Positions 43,166-52,115 of a stretch of DNA of 64,000 nucleotides are shown here, piece by piece. The first letter of the stretch is position 1; each line of letters starts with the position of its first letter. The notes beneath the pieces are model-generated. The model ran no database searches and was not told where the DNA came from. It was given only the letters and a program-made list of their open reading frames with translations. The stretch is from positions 3,042 through 67,041 of the forward strand of contig JAPKMW010000064.1 in NCBI GenBank assembly GCA_026645575.1, written 5' to 3'. This DNA is from Caldilineaceae bacterium (lineage in GTDB: Bacteria; Chloroflexota; Anaerolineae; Caldilineales; Caldilineaceae). A program made the translations under genes and the position numbers.

Positions 43166-44302
43166 TCACCCCGGTAAATTGCACCAACCCTGCCCCGCCC
43201 GAATAGCATCGATTGCCACTTGATAGCGCCAGCCATCATCGAAGGTGAGATAGGGTTGATGTGATTCACCACGCACGTCGGCCACAAAGTCGCGGGCCAA
43301 TACCGCCCATTTGTTTTCTGTATCTTCGCCGATGGCCGGCAGGGCGTCGAGCAAACGCTGGGGGACAGGGAGGGGCGTTGGCGCGGTGTTCGGCCCATTA
43401 AAGCGGGAAACCGTGAGCGTAAAGACCCCCTGAGCCAGCAGGATGCCGCTTTCCCCATAGAAGTACCAACCATTGGTGGGCGACAGGTCATGGGCGCCCA
43501 TGTGCACCCGAATGGCGACCGGGACTTCCGGTTGGTGGGGGTGGGGTGGTGCAAAGCGCAGCAAGGCCGAAAAGGCGCCATCGGCATCACAGGCGCGCCA
43601 CTCGTATTGGGCCGCTTCCGCGGCGGTCGGTTCATGGGCATTGATCTGCCGCAGATCATGAATGGCCGTGACGACCGGCGCCTGGTGGCGCAGGGCGCGC
43701 GCCTCGCCGGTGACACGCAACACTTTGCTGCCCAGCATTGCTTCGAGCATGGCAAAGAAGTGGGTTTGCCCATTGTTCAGCACCCCACCCCCCATTGCCA
43801 GCACATCGACCCACGTCCAGGGGCGCAAGGGCGTCCATGCCGGCAGCCGGAACAGCACATCGATCTCCTGTAGGGCGCCGATGGTTCCCTCCCGCAGCAA
43901 TTCAGCAACCCAGGCGATACTGGGATCGTAGTAGAGCGTTGCCGCATAGGCATGTTTGACCCCGGCTTGCTGGACCAGCGTATAGAGTTCCCTGGCCTCA
44001 GCCGCCGTGGCCGCCAGCGGTTTGTCACAAAGGACGTGACAGCCGAGCGCCGTCGCGACTTCAACCACCTCACGCCGTAGGGAAGCCGGGGTGGCGATTG
44101 TCACAATCTCCGGTTTCACCGCAGCCAGGGTTTGTCGCCAATCGGTTGAAGCCAGCGGCACGCCCAGCCGGTTGGCCACCGCTTGGGTCACATCAGCCTG
44201 GCGCGCACAGATGGCGGCTACCTCCACGCCAGCGAACCGCAAGGCGTTTACATGGCCTTGCCCGGCCCAGCCGGCGCCGATCACAACGGCACGTAGGGTC
44301 AT
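43166..44302 (-). CDS. Gfo/Idh/MocA family oxidoreductase
   Basis: NAD(P)-dependent oxidoreductase of 378 residues. The Rossmann domain has VIGAGWAGQGHVNALRF; TIATPASLRREVV and HVLCDKPLAATAAEAREL carry the E/D-K-P motif with the catalytic Lys. The C-terminal alpha/beta domain contains GGGVLNNGQTHFFAMLEAML with its conserved Gly/His residues. Sugars, inositols or similar polyols are the usual substrates. It is the first gene of a pair with the MFS transporter. Confidence 0.9.
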   Translation of the reverse strand: MTLRAVVIGAGWAGQGHVNALRFAGVEVAAICARQADVTQAVANRLGVPLASTDWRQTLAAVKPEIVTIATPASLRREVVEVATALGCHVLCDKPLAATAAEARELYTLVQQAGVKHAYAATLYYDPSIAWVAELLREGTIGALQEIDVLFRLPAWTPLRPWTWVDVLAMGGGVLNNGQTHFFAMLEAMLGSKVLRVTGEARALRHQAPVVTAIHDLRQINAHEPTAAEAAQYEWRACDADGAFSALLRFAPPHPHQPEVPVAIRVHMGAHDLSPTNGWYFYGESGILLAQGVFTLTVSRFNGPNTAPTPLPVPQRLLDALPAIGEDTENKWAVLARDFVADVRGESHQPYLTFDDGWRYQVAIDAIRAGQGWCNLPG

Positions 44303-44356
44303 TTCACACCTCCTCCGATAGGATTGCCCTGAAGCACGTTACCAAACGGCGGCGTC

Positions 44357-45517
44357 TTATACACGGCTTTGCTCCTTCTCATAGCGTTCGGCCGCTTCGG
44401 CCACTGCTTGCATTTGCAACTCGGCCAGACCGGCGCGGGTTGCTTGCGCACGGTCGGCGTGGGCCTGCAAACCGCTGCCGGAGGATTGGAAGTGAGGCAT
44501 AACTTCATGGGCAAAGAGTTCAAAGCTCCGTTTGGTCGCCGCCGGATTCGCCCAGTTATGGGCCAGGGTCAGATAGGCGCCAAAGCCGCCATTCGATTGT
44601 TCAAGCAAATTCTTGATCTGCGCCACCATGCGATCGGGGGTGCCCACCACCCCCAACCCATTGTTCACAAAATCGATCATCTCCTCCAGCTTGCCGCCCA
44701 ACACAGCCATCTGTGGGAAGGCGGCGACATCTTGGAAGTAGCGGAACCACTGCTCCATGCCGTAGCGCATGTCGGCGCGGGCCTGTTCTTCGGTCTCCGC
44801 CAGATGCATGAGACCGACCAAACGCCATTTGTTGCGGTCCGCCACTTGACCATATTGGGCTGCTTGGGCTTCCTGAATGGTCCAATGGTGCGCCAGCACA
44901 TCCATTCCCACTGCAACGGTCGCCCCCAAGGAGAGCAGACCCGCGCCGTAGCGTCCAGCCAATTTGGCGCCGGAAGGGGAAGCCGCCGCAGCCACCGCCA
45001 GATCAAAGAGCGGATCGGAGTAAGGGCGCAAATGCAAACGGGCATCTTTCAGGGTGAGACGGTCCGACTGATAGCTAATCGGTTCCTCACTGGTAAGCAG
45101 ATGCACCAAGATCGCCATGTACTCTTCCAGCAATGGGCGCATCTGCGTCGGTTCCAACCCTAACATGGCCGCATCGGTCGGCAAGGCGCCCGGCCCAACG
45201 CCCAACATCACGCGCCCACGCGTCAGATGGTCCAGCAACACCATACGTTCTGCCACCCACAACGGGTTATGATAGGGCAGTGAGACGACACCGGTGCCGA
45301 ACTTCATGTGTCGGGTGCGGGCGGCTGCCGCCATAATGAAGATTTCCGGCGAGGCGATAATTTCGCTGCCGGCCGAATGATGCTCCCCAATCCAGGCTTC
45401 ATCAAAGCCTAAGCGGTCTAAATGTTCAAGTAGAGTGAGGTCTTGCTCCAGGGACAACGTTGGGTTGTGATGGGGTGCGTGAAAGGGGGCCATAAAGATG
45501 CCGAATTTCATTTTCAT
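44357..45517 (-). CDS. Luciferase-like flavin monooxygenase (limonene monooxygenase-like)
   Basis: LLM-class enzyme of 386 residues. Near the N-terminus it has FGIFMAPFHAPHHNPTLSLE, then FDEAWIGEHHSAGSEIIASP, GTGVVSLPYHNPLWVAERM, LTRGRVMLGVGPGALPTDA and the late GTPDRMVAQIKNLLEQ segment. These motifs are shared with proteins annotated as limonene 1,2-monooxygenase and are typical of FMN-reductive partners rather than F420 enzymes. It is the first gene downstream of the DUF3237 gene. Confidence 0.9.
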   Translation of the reverse strand: MKMKFGIFMAPFHAPHHNPTLSLEQDLTLLEHLDRLGFDEAWIGEHHSAGSEIIASPEIFIMAAAARTRHMKFGTGVVSLPYHNPLWVAERMVLLDHLTRGRVMLGVGPGALPTDAAMLGLEPTQMRPLLEEYMAILVHLLTSEEPISYQSDRLTLKDARLHLRPYSDPLFDLAVAAAASPSGAKLAGRYGAGLLSLGATVAVGMDVLAHHWTIQEAQAAQYGQVADRNKWRLVGLMHLAETEEQARADMRYGMEQWFRYFQDVAAFPQMAVLGGKLEEMIDFVNNGLGVVGTPDRMVAQIKNLLEQSNGGFGAYLTLAHNWANPAATKRSFELFAHEVMPHFQSSGSGLQAHADRAQATRAGLAELQMQAVAEAAERYEKEQSRV

Positions 45518-45558
45518 TGCGTGTTCTTGGTTCCTCCATGATTGGTTTAGAGCGTTGC

Positions 45559-46017
45559 TTAGCGAACCGCATAGACATCATAGCTGACCGCGAGGCGCGC
45601 CGAATCGACTTCGCCAATGTTTAGACATTGCAGCCGATTGAGCCACTGGTAGGCCGGATGGGCCGTCTGTGTCCGCATGACGGCCTGGATGGGAAACCGC
45701 GGTGGCAACTCGCCCCGTGCAAAACTTTGATAGCCGTCCGGGCCAAAGTCCGCAACCCCGGAATAGCAGAGGTAGATCAGCGCCTGGTCATGGGTTTCGA
45801 CGGTGGCGCGCACATCGAGAATCGCCACGCCATCGCTACGCATGGTGATCCAGTCGCCGCCGACGGGGCGCAAAATGCCCTGTACGCGTGGGCCGCTGAC
45901 TTCACCACTTGCGACATAAAAGTTGGCCCGAATCCCCTCGGCCACCGGGCCGATGATTTCGGGCGGGTGCAACTGGGCACTGTAGGAAAAGATATGTTCG
46001 AGTTGGTAGGGTAACAT
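45559..46017 (-). CDS. DUF3237 family protein
   Basis: Protein of 152 residues with the DUF3237 beta-barrel pattern: [20 protein letters not shown] then [39 protein letters not shown] and [20 protein letters not shown]. No catalytic function is established for the family; members often accompany aromatic or terpenoid catabolic genes. It is 41 bp upstream of the luciferase-like monooxygenase and probably co-transcribed with it. Confidence 0.85.
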   Translation of the reverse strand: MLPYQLEHIFSYSAQLHPPEIIGPVAEGIRANFYVASGEVSGPRVQGILRPVGGDWITMRSDGVAILDVRATVETHDQALIYLCYSGVADFGPDGYQSFARGELPPRFPIQAVMRTQTAHPAYQWLNRLQCLNIGEVDSARLAVSYDVYAVR

Positions 46018-46080
46018 CGTCTAGAGTCCTTTTCAGTTCATGCGGTTTGGTTGACTGGTTGGTACGGCTAAAGCGGGCAG

Positions 46081-46174
46081 CAACGCTACAGCGGATTTAG
46101 GAAGCAGGGGATTTATTTCCTCAGTTCGGATGTCCTGCAAAAATCAGTTGCTACCCAAATCCGTTGTAGTGTTG
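46081..46174. repeat. Imperfect 18-bp inverted repeat
   Basis: CAACGCTACAGCGGATTT (46081-46098) and AAATCCGTTGTAGTGTTG (46157-46174), two mismatches. It fills the spacer between the RidA and DUF3237 genes. Confidence 0.6.
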
Positions 46175-46198
46175 CCGCAGCCGGCTGCGCGGATCGGC

Positions 46199-46594
46199 TT
46201 ACTTCGCCGCCGTCGCTTCGATCTCAATCATCATCTCCGGGTAGGCCAGGCGGGCGACGCCTAAGAGCGTGCTGCTACACCGGCACCCACCCGCCACGAG
46301 CCGGTTCGTAATCACATCCCAGTTCGCCAGCAGACCATCGACATCGGTGGTGTAGTAGTTGAGGCGCGTCACATCGGCCAGGGTGTAGCCGGCTTCCTGT
46401 AAGACCCGCTCCACGTTGTCAAGGGCTTGGCTCACCTGGGCGCGCAAATCACCGACATGGATGGGGTGGCCGTCATCATTGGTAGAGAGTTGGCCGGCGC
46501 AGTAGAGTGTACGCTGCGCCGCTTGGACTTCATGGGCGTGGACAAAACCAAAGGGTTCCTGCCAGCTCCACGGGTTGGTAATGCGTCGTTCCAT
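46199..46594 (-). CDS. RidA family protein
   Basis: Small RidA/YjgF-type protein of 131 residues. The start at 46594 has AGGAG six bases upstream. Seen are TLYCAGQLSTNDDGHPIHVG, LRAQVSQALDNVERVLQEAG, DVTRLNYYTTD and the C-terminal RLAYPEMMIEIEATAAK with the Glu of the active cleft; the usual Arg is represented by GVARLAYPE. RidA proteins hydrolyse reactive enamines and imines. In this block it may clear products of the oxidoreductases. Confidence 0.88.
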   Translation of the reverse strand: MERRITNPWSWQEPFGFVHAHEVQAAQRTLYCAGQLSTNDDGHPIHVGDLRAQVSQALDNVERVLQEAGYTLADVTRLNYYTTDVDGLLANWDVITNRLVAGGCRCSSTLLGVARLAYPEMMIEIEATAAK

Positions 46595-46761
46595 AATTGT
46601 CTCCTGCTGAATTGGTAGATGCAAAGTCTACGGTTCTGTGGTGTGCGTGATTGCACAGGGTTGCACCGCTGGCCGGTGTGAGCGGAAAGTTTATTCACAA
46701 ATTTTCCAGCGGCATAGCAAAATTTTGCATCGACCAGATCGTTTTGTCAATGGTCAAAATC

Positions 46762-47220
46762 CTACCCGCCATTTGGACGCGAAATCGTCCCTGTCAACAC
46801 CCCATCATACGCCCCCGTCACCCCGTTGATCAGCCCCGTTGCGGTGGCGCTGCCGGTGGCGTTGGCGAAACGACCGGTGCCGCCGGTAATGACAAGGGTT
46901 TGTTCATAGCGAAAAACCCCGGGCGTGACTTCCGCGACCAGCACAAAGGCAATGGTCTGATTGGTGATGGTATCCCCATTGGCGGCGGTCCACACGGCGG
47001 TTGAAGCCTCCAAATCGACCACCCCTTGAAACTTCCCGATGTGGGTAAAGTTGCCGGAGAAATCCGCGCCGGCGCCGGCAAAGCGACCTTTCAAGGGCAC
47101 GAAGTCGGCGGCATAGACCGGGGCAGCAGAGAAGGAGACACTCCCCAACACACACAAGCTAATGAGGGTGAATGCCAGCAAGCAGTGATATAGGGGGTGG
47201 CGAACGGGTTGGGCAAACAT
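46762..47220 (-). CDS. Secreted beta-rich hypothetical protein
   Basis: Protein of 152 residues with a clear signal peptide: hydrophobic core CLLAFTLISLCVLGSVSFSA and a likely cut after APVYA. The mature part (about 115 residues) is beta-rich with GRFAGAGADFSGNFTHIGKF, VWTAANGDTITNQTIAFVL and LVITGGTGRFANATGSATAT. This pattern recalls the allene-oxide-cyclase-like/calycin barrels and the 'GGTGRFANATG' repeat of secreted Chloroflexota proteins. No catalytic residues are obvious. Confidence 0.7.
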   Translation of the reverse strand: MFAQPVRHPLYHCLLAFTLISLCVLGSVSFSAAPVYAADFVPLKGRFAGAGADFSGNFTHIGKFQGVVDLEASTAVWTAANGDTITNQTIAFVLVAEVTPGVFRYEQTLVITGGTGRFANATGSATATGLINGVTGAYDGVLTGTISRPNGG

Positions 47221-47307
47221 GATGTTGTTTCCTTTCTTCTACAAAATCCCTAAACTCAATTGTCCCCTTCGGCAGGCTCAGGGCATAGCCTACGGGACAG
47301 ATCTGTC

Positions 47308-48279
47308 TTACGTTGGGATACGCATCTTTTTTGCCAAGAAATCGCTTATGGTCGTCATTGGCCCATCCAGCAGCCGGTCGGCGTCGGTGGTGGGGTAGGC
47401 GGAGTCGGCGGCACCGGTCATGCGGATCATGCCCATGATGTTGGCCGGGCCGTCGCCGAGGGGGCTGAGGAGCGCCTGGTTGACCCGCGCCACCGCAATC
47501 GGCAGATGGATCGACCGTACCTTCCGTCCCACGGCTTGCCCAAAGCGCGCCACCGTTTCATCCCAGGACAGAATCTCTGGGCCACCAACATGCAAGATAG
47601 CGTGTTGGGCCGCGGGATGACCAACACAGGCGACTAGGGCGCGCGCCGCATCGTCCACGGTGATAAAGGCATGGCGCGCTTTGCCATTGCCCGGCACCAA
47701 CGCCAACCCCCGCCCCTCGACCATACCGCCCACACCGGCCATAAAGAGTTGCGAAAACCAGAAGGGGCGTTTCACCGTCGGCTGCTCGGCGCCACGGGTG
47801 GGGACATGGCTACCCAAGAGCGCCAGCCAGACATCCATAAAGACCGAGAGGCGCACAATGGTGTAATTCAGACCGCTCGCCTGCAACCGTTCTTCGGTAA
47901 GCCGCTTGTACTTCAGCGCTGGCACCGCCTGGTCAAAGGGCGTCACCGGCACGGAGGCGTAGATGAACTGCTGCACCCCCTCTTGCTTGGCGGCTTCAAT
48001 GAGATTGGTGTTGCCGTCGCCGTCAATGGTTTTGATGCTGTCCCCTTTGCGCTGGATGACACCGTTGGCCGTGGTGATGACCGTGGTGACGCCCTGGCAG
48101 GCCGCTTGCACCGTGGTCAAGTCGCGCAGATCGCCAAAGGCTAACTCTACCCCCAGCGCTTGGAGATGGCGATAATCTGAACTGCGCCGGACAAAGGCGC
48201 GCACCGGCTGTTGCGCGGCAATGAGTTTTCGAGTAATGGCAGTGCCGAGTTGGCCAGTGGCCCCAACAACTAGGATCAT
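47308..48279 (-). CDS. NmrA-like NAD(P)-binding reductase, copy 2
   Basis: Atypical SDR of 323 residues. The nucleotide loop LVVGATGQLGTAITRKLIAA is followed by VRAFVRRSSDYRHLQALGVE then LAFGDLRDL, VTTVITTANG and VQQFIYASVPVTPF. It is more distant from the other two NmrA-like proteins than they are from each other. It stands behind a class B triple direct repeat (48333-48377) and is therefore a likely SARP target. Confidence 0.88.
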   Translation of the reverse strand: MILVVGATGQLGTAITRKLIAAQQPVRAFVRRSSDYRHLQALGVELAFGDLRDLTTVQAACQGVTTVITTANGVIQRKGDSIKTIDGDGNTNLIEAAKQEGVQQFIYASVPVTPFDQAVPALKYKRLTEERLQASGLNYTIVRLSVFMDVWLALLGSHVPTRGAEQPTVKRPFWFSQLFMAGVGGMVEGRGLALVPGNGKARHAFITVDDAARALVACVGHPAAQHAILHVGGPEILSWDETVARFGQAVGRKVRSIHLPIAVARVNQALLSPLGDGPANIMGMIRMTGAADSAYPTTDADRLLDGPMTTISDFLAKKMRIPT

Positions 48280-48332
48280 GAGTTGTTCTCCTAAAGTAAA
48301 GATGGCTGATTGGATAGTTGTTTGATAGGGCT

Positions 48333-48377
48333 AGTTAACCGTAGTGGTGTCTACACATTGTCTACAAACTGCGTACA
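48333..48377 (-). promoter_or_regulatory. SARP-type direct repeat, class B, site 2 (three units)
   Basis: TGTCTACA at 48348-48355 and 48359-48366, and TGCGTACA at 48370-48377, all at an 11-bp period. The minus-strand -10-like TTAACT (48333-48338) is 9 nt from the proximal unit. The reductase start codon is 54 bp further down. Confidence 0.7.
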
Positions 48378-48437
48378 CCTTGAGTGCAGCGCCTGAGGGC
48401 GCTTCTCGCTGTTAGCAGCGGGTTTCAACCCTGCGGC

Positions 48438-49280
48438 TCAATGTTTCGCCAGGAAGGCCAGCACGATCTGGTGGAACACAACCGGGTCTTCGAGAAAGGG
48501 CACGTGATCCAGCCCCGCCATGACCACCTTCTGCGCACCGGGAATGCCCTGCACGGTCAGATCGGCCATAAAGTGAATGGTGGGGGTATCCATTTCACCG
48601 GTGATGACCAGCGTCGGCGCGCTGATTTCGCCCAGTCGCGCGGCTGCGGGAACGGTTGGGATGACCACCGGGTCCTGATTGCCCTGGAAATGCCACCAGC
48701 TATAGTCGGCAAACATGGCGGCCAACATGGCGCGTTCGGCCGGCATGGCCCGTACAACGCTGAAGTAGGGATGTCGATCGACCACCGCCGCGCCTGCCCC
48801 TTGCTTATCCCCCTGCCCTAGGGCGCCAAAGACTGCACCCCAGGCGGCATCCTCAGCCAGCGTCGATCCCGGTTGGCCTTGCGGCCCCTGTACGTCATTG
48901 CTGATCAAGATCAGCGACCGGGTCGCGGCCGGATAGGCGAGGGCAAACTGAATGGCCTGATTCCCGCCAAACGAATTGCCCATCATGTGGGCGCGCTCAA
49001 TGCCGAGATAATCCAACAGCGCCTTGAGATCATCGGCATGGGTATAGGGTTCGGTGGTCGGTAGGGCCGAGCGCCCAAAGCCGCGCAGGTCGTAGCGCAC
49101 CACCTGATACTGTGCTGCCAGCGTGTCAAAGACCCCTTGCCAATAGCGCGTGTCCCCGCCCAAGCCATGCAACAAGACCACCGGATCACCGTCGCCGGCC
49201 ATTTCGTAATAGAGGCTGGTGCCGTTGACCTCGGCGTAACCGCTTTCTGCACTTACCGACGTAGCATGCATGTCAGACAT
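48438..49280 (-). CDS. Alpha/beta hydrolase
   Basis: Hydrolase of 280 residues; the start at 49280 has GAGGGA upstream, while the open frame before it is the palindrome region. Motifs: VVLLHGLGGDTRYWQGVFDT (oxyanion hole), VVRYDLRGFGRS, MMGNSFGGNQAIQF with the nucleophile Ser, TLVITGEMDTPTIHFMA with the Asp and GLDHVPFLEDP with the His. Close to the 3-oxoadipate enol-lactonase/haloperoxidase group. Substrate unknown. Confidence 0.88.
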   Translation of the reverse strand: MSDMHATSVSAESGYAEVNGTSLYYEMAGDGDPVVLLHGLGGDTRYWQGVFDTLAAQYQVVRYDLRGFGRSALPTTEPYTHADDLKALLDYLGIERAHMMGNSFGGNQAIQFALAYPAATRSLILISNDVQGPQGQPGSTLAEDAAWGAVFGALGQGDKQGAGAAVVDRHPYFSVVRAMPAERAMLAAMFADYSWWHFQGNQDPVVIPTVPAAARLGEISAPTLVITGEMDTPTIHFMADLTVQGIPGAQKVVMAGLDHVPFLEDPVVFHQIVLAFLAKH

Positions 49281-49323
49281 GGTTGGCTTCCCTCCTCTGC
49301 AAGCTGTGCGACGATGACCGGCA

Positions 49324-49382
49324 ATCTTCCGGGAAGGTTTAACCCGACGATCCTGTCGACCGAGCCGACCTTCCCGGAAGAT
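49324..49382. repeat. 15-bp inverted repeat with CTTCCGGGAAGG core
   Basis: ATCTTCCGGGAAGGT (49324-49338) and ACCTTCCCGGAAGAT (49368-49382). Related to the element at 39703-39774. It separates the hydrolase start from its presumed upstream control region. Confidence 0.75.
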
Positions 49383-49537
49383 GGTGGGCAAGCCCCTACG
49401 TTCCGCTTGCGCCAATTTTTTATGAAAGAAGTTATGATGTGGTGATGAACAGAGAAGAAGCGTTTTGTCTCTTGGCTGTTCTCTGTGTAATGAACGTGAC
49501 AAGGAGTTTACCAGCCGGCTGTGTGCTTGTCTTCCAC

Positions 49538-49568
49538 ATTATTGCGCTACATTTGTCTATTCTTGCGC
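49538..49568 (-). promoter_or_regulatory. 21-bp-spaced direct repeat, copy 2
   Basis: ATTATTGCGC (49538-49547) and ATTCTTGCGC (49559-49568). The 40-bp context matches 32059-32100. It is located upstream of the hydrolase gene and just past the end of the sigma-factor gene. No gene is seen in 49281-49586 otherwise. Confidence 0.5.
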
Positions 49569-49586
49569 ACCCTTGGTCTGGACGGC

Positions 49587-50909
49587 TTACGCCGCAGCCT
49601 GAAGATTGTCCAATTTTTCTTGTACCCAGCGTCGCTGGCCGGCGTTTTCCAGCAGGGTCAAGGCTTTGTTGTAATCAGCGATTGCCTGTTCTTGCGCACC
49701 CAGCATCTGATAAGCCATGCCGCGATAGCCATAGGCCAGGGCATAGGTCTCGTCGACTTGCAACGCCTGGTCATAGGCGGCGATGGCTTGGGCGTATTCG
49801 CCCTGATCCAGCCAGGTGTGGCCGTAGACGGTGCGGGCCGCGGCTGAGTTCGGTTCATCTTTCACCATATGTTCATAGGTGGCGACAACGGTCGGTTTCA
49901 GCGCGGTCAATAGTTGATCAGGGTGGGCCGGTTTCCCGTCCACCGCCCGATCATAAACTTGGTTGATGCCCGCCCACACCGTATCGCCCACGGTGAGCGG
50001 CTGGTCAATCAAGGCCGGCAGGGGGGCAACTTGTGTGCCACCCCGCGCCAGATCCCGCAAGGTTACGCTCTCTGCGTTGAGGGCTGTCACCTGCATGGCG
50101 AAGAGCCGCCAGACGGTCTCCGGCGCGGTGACGCTTTGATCGACCACCACCAATTGGCCGGGCCGAATCTTGATCCGATCCTGCACCGGTTGGGCGTAAC
50201 GTGTTTCGATCACCTGATCCCCGTCCAACAACCGCACCCGACAACCGGCGGTCGCACAAGAAAGGGCAATGCCCCAGGTCAATTCCATGGTTAGCTCCTT
50301 CACAAACTGCTCATCGCGTGAGGGGCGGTAGGCTGGCAACGTCTCCTGGATCAGGGTCAGCGTACCCCGTTTGAGCCGTTCGCGCGCCGTGTGCAGACGG
50401 CTTTTGACCGTGCCGACGGGAATGCCCAAAAAGGCGCTGATCTCTTGAAGTGAGTAGTCGCTGATGTAGAAAAGGGCGACTACCATCCGCTGCGCTTCGG
50501 GCAAGGCAGCCAGGGCCGCATTCAGTTGATCTTGCACCTCGCCTTGCTCGACCAATAGCACCGGCTCCGGGGTGGTTGCTGGACAATCGACTGCCGCTTC
50601 CAAAGTTAGCCAGTTCGGTTGGCGGCGGCGACAGCGCTGGGCATGGCGCTCGATAATACGGCGAAACCAGCCGGGAAAGGCCGCTGGTTGACGTAGGGTG
50701 GATAGGTGCAGGTAGGCGGTCAGAAACGCCTCCTGCGCCACATCCTCGGCCAACTGGTGATCACCCACCAGCGAATAGCCATAGCCAACCGCCATATCTT
50801 GAAAGCGCCGCACCAGGGCAGCAAAGGCGTCAGGATCGCCCGCTTGCACCGCTTCGACCAGAATTGTTACCGTTCCCACACCCGCTCCCCACGTTTGATG
50901 AGATGACAT
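49587..50909 (-). CDS. ECF sigma factor with C-terminal extension and TPR repeats
   Basis: Protein of 440 residues. Region 2 lies at about 20-90 (DPDAFAALVRRFQDMAVGYG, DVAQEAFLTAYLHL) and region 4 at about 125-180 (LPEAQRMVVALFYISDYSLQ, GIPVGTVKSRLHTARERLK). From about 205 to 330 there is a beta-rich part of unknown type, and from 345 to 440 TPR-like helices (YGHTWLDQGEYAQAIAAYDQ, YGYRGMAYQMLGAQEQAIAD). Extended ECF factors can be controlled through their tails instead of an anti-sigma factor; no anti-sigma gene is visible nearby. The target promoters are unknown. Confidence 0.85.
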   Translation of the reverse strand: MSSHQTWGAGVGTVTILVEAVQAGDPDAFAALVRRFQDMAVGYGYSLVGDHQLAEDVAQEAFLTAYLHLSTLRQPAAFPGWFRRIIERHAQRCRRRQPNWLTLEAAVDCPATTPEPVLLVEQGEVQDQLNAALAALPEAQRMVVALFYISDYSLQEISAFLGIPVGTVKSRLHTARERLKRGTLTLIQETLPAYRPSRDEQFVKELTMELTWGIALSCATAGCRVRLLDGDQVIETRYAQPVQDRIKIRPGQLVVVDQSVTAPETVWRLFAMQVTALNAESVTLRDLARGGTQVAPLPALIDQPLTVGDTVWAGINQVYDRAVDGKPAHPDQLLTALKPTVVATYEHMVKDEPNSAAARTVYGHTWLDQGEYAQAIAAYDQALQVDETYALAYGYRGMAYQMLGAQEQAIADYNKALTLLENAGQRRWVQEKLDNLQAAA

Positions 50910-51021
50910 GATTTGACAGTTTGAAAGGCCTTTCTAGGATTAAGAGGCCGGCAACCAGAAAAAGGTTCAGAGAAAAATCGAACAATCGCACGAAACAAGT
51001 TCACTGATAACCATGCAATGG

Positions 51022-51099
51022 ATAGGGGCGCGGATTCGGGTGACGCGGATCGCTTCCCTTTCCTGCAAGTATCCGCGTTTCCTGAATCCGCGCCCCTAT
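51022..51099. repeat. 78-bp compound palindrome
   Basis: Outer arms ATAGGGGCGCGGATTC (51022-51037) and GAATCCGCGCCCCTAT (51084-51099); inner arms ACGCGGAT (51043-51050) and ATCCGCGT (51071-51078). It lies in the spacer between the AraC gene (copy 2) and the sigma-factor gene. It is a repeat-type element and may serve as terminator for neither gene. Confidence 0.8.
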
Positions 51100-51136
51100 T
51101 GGCCCGTCAAGCCTCTATAGTTGATGTTGCTCTACG

Positions 51137-52063
51137 CTACTTCACGCCGGCTTTGCCCACCGGCAACAGCGCTCCGGGCGTCACGCCGAAGGCATGTTTG
51201 ATATGCCGCGTCAAATGACTCTGGCTGGCAAAACCCACCGCCTGCGCCACCTCGCTAATCGAGTGTTTTCCGGCAACCAGTAAGGTTTTAGCCTGCTCTA
51301 CCCGACAGTGTAGTACATATTGATAGGGCGGGAGACCGGTCGCTGCTTTGAATTTGCGCGCAAAGTGGTAAGGACTGAGATGCACCAGCGCGGCCAGCGC
51401 CTCCAGCGTAATCTCTTCACTCAGATGGGCGTGAACATAGTCACGCACCCGTTGCAAGGCGACCGGCGGCAATTTACCATTGACCGGCGTTGGCACTTTG
51501 GCAAAGACGGCATGGTTGCGCAACAGGTGAATCGCCAGCGTGCGGAAGAGACTTTCCAGGTAGAGCGCACCCAACAAGCCGCCGGTTTGCAATTCATTCA
51601 AAACGGCCCGACCAATGGCATGAACCAGCGGATCAGTGTGACCCACGCGTGGCATGAATTCCAGGAAAGTGGGAGCATAGTTGGTATCTTGTAAAGCAGT
51701 CTTTCGGGTAAAGGTCGGCGGTAGACTCAAAACCAACGCTTCTGCACCCTCCCCACCATTCCAGGTAGTCAAAATCTCACGTGGAATCAGGGTAAAATCG
51801 CCTGGAACGCTGTCGGCATGGAACCAACGATCCAGTTTTACGGATAAGCGTTTCGGAAGCTGCAGATGGATAGCCAGTAAATCTTCGGTAATGGCCGGTA
51901 CAGCAAAAGCACCTTTTATTGGTGGTTCCAAGCGTCCTCCACAAGCCATAACATCTTCCGGCAACCGCGGCGGTGGCGGATGTAAGGGAACCGCGGTTGG
52001 GCCGAACGCATAGGGATCAATCTCCGCAAAGGAACACACACTAGGGGTAGGGGAGGGGGTCAT
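51137..52063 (-). CDS. AraC-family transcriptional regulator, copy 2
   Basis: Regulator of 308 residues, start at 52063 with AAGGAG six bases upstream. Same N-terminal signature (CSFAEIDPYAFGPTAVPLHP) and same two helix-turn-helix units as the other copies (ITLEALAALVHLSPYHFARK, ISEVAQAVGFASQSHLTRHI). Its effector-binding half differs more (for example PIKGAFAVPAITEDLLAIHL), so it may answer to another ligand. It follows the NmrA-like gene at 52116 by 52 bp. Confidence 0.92.
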   Translation of the reverse strand: MTPSPTPSVCSFAEIDPYAFGPTAVPLHPPPPRLPEDVMACGGRLEPPIKGAFAVPAITEDLLAIHLQLPKRLSVKLDRWFHADSVPGDFTLIPREILTTWNGGEGAEALVLSLPPTFTRKTALQDTNYAPTFLEFMPRVGHTDPLVHAIGRAVLNELQTGGLLGALYLESLFRTLAIHLLRNHAVFAKVPTPVNGKLPPVALQRVRDYVHAHLSEEITLEALAALVHLSPYHFARKFKAATGLPPYQYVLHCRVEQAKTLLVAGKHSISEVAQAVGFASQSHLTRHIKHAFGVTPGALLPVGKAGVK

Positions 52064-52115
52064 TGCATCTCCTTTCTCATACATTGTTCTATCAGTCATC
52101 AAAGATGAAATTGGT

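Noticed and set aside
49439..49966. Plus-strand frame of 175 codons overlapping the sigma-factor gene
   Set aside because: Most of it is antisense to the sigma factor, and the part before holds the 21-bp direct repeat; it has no recognisable domain.
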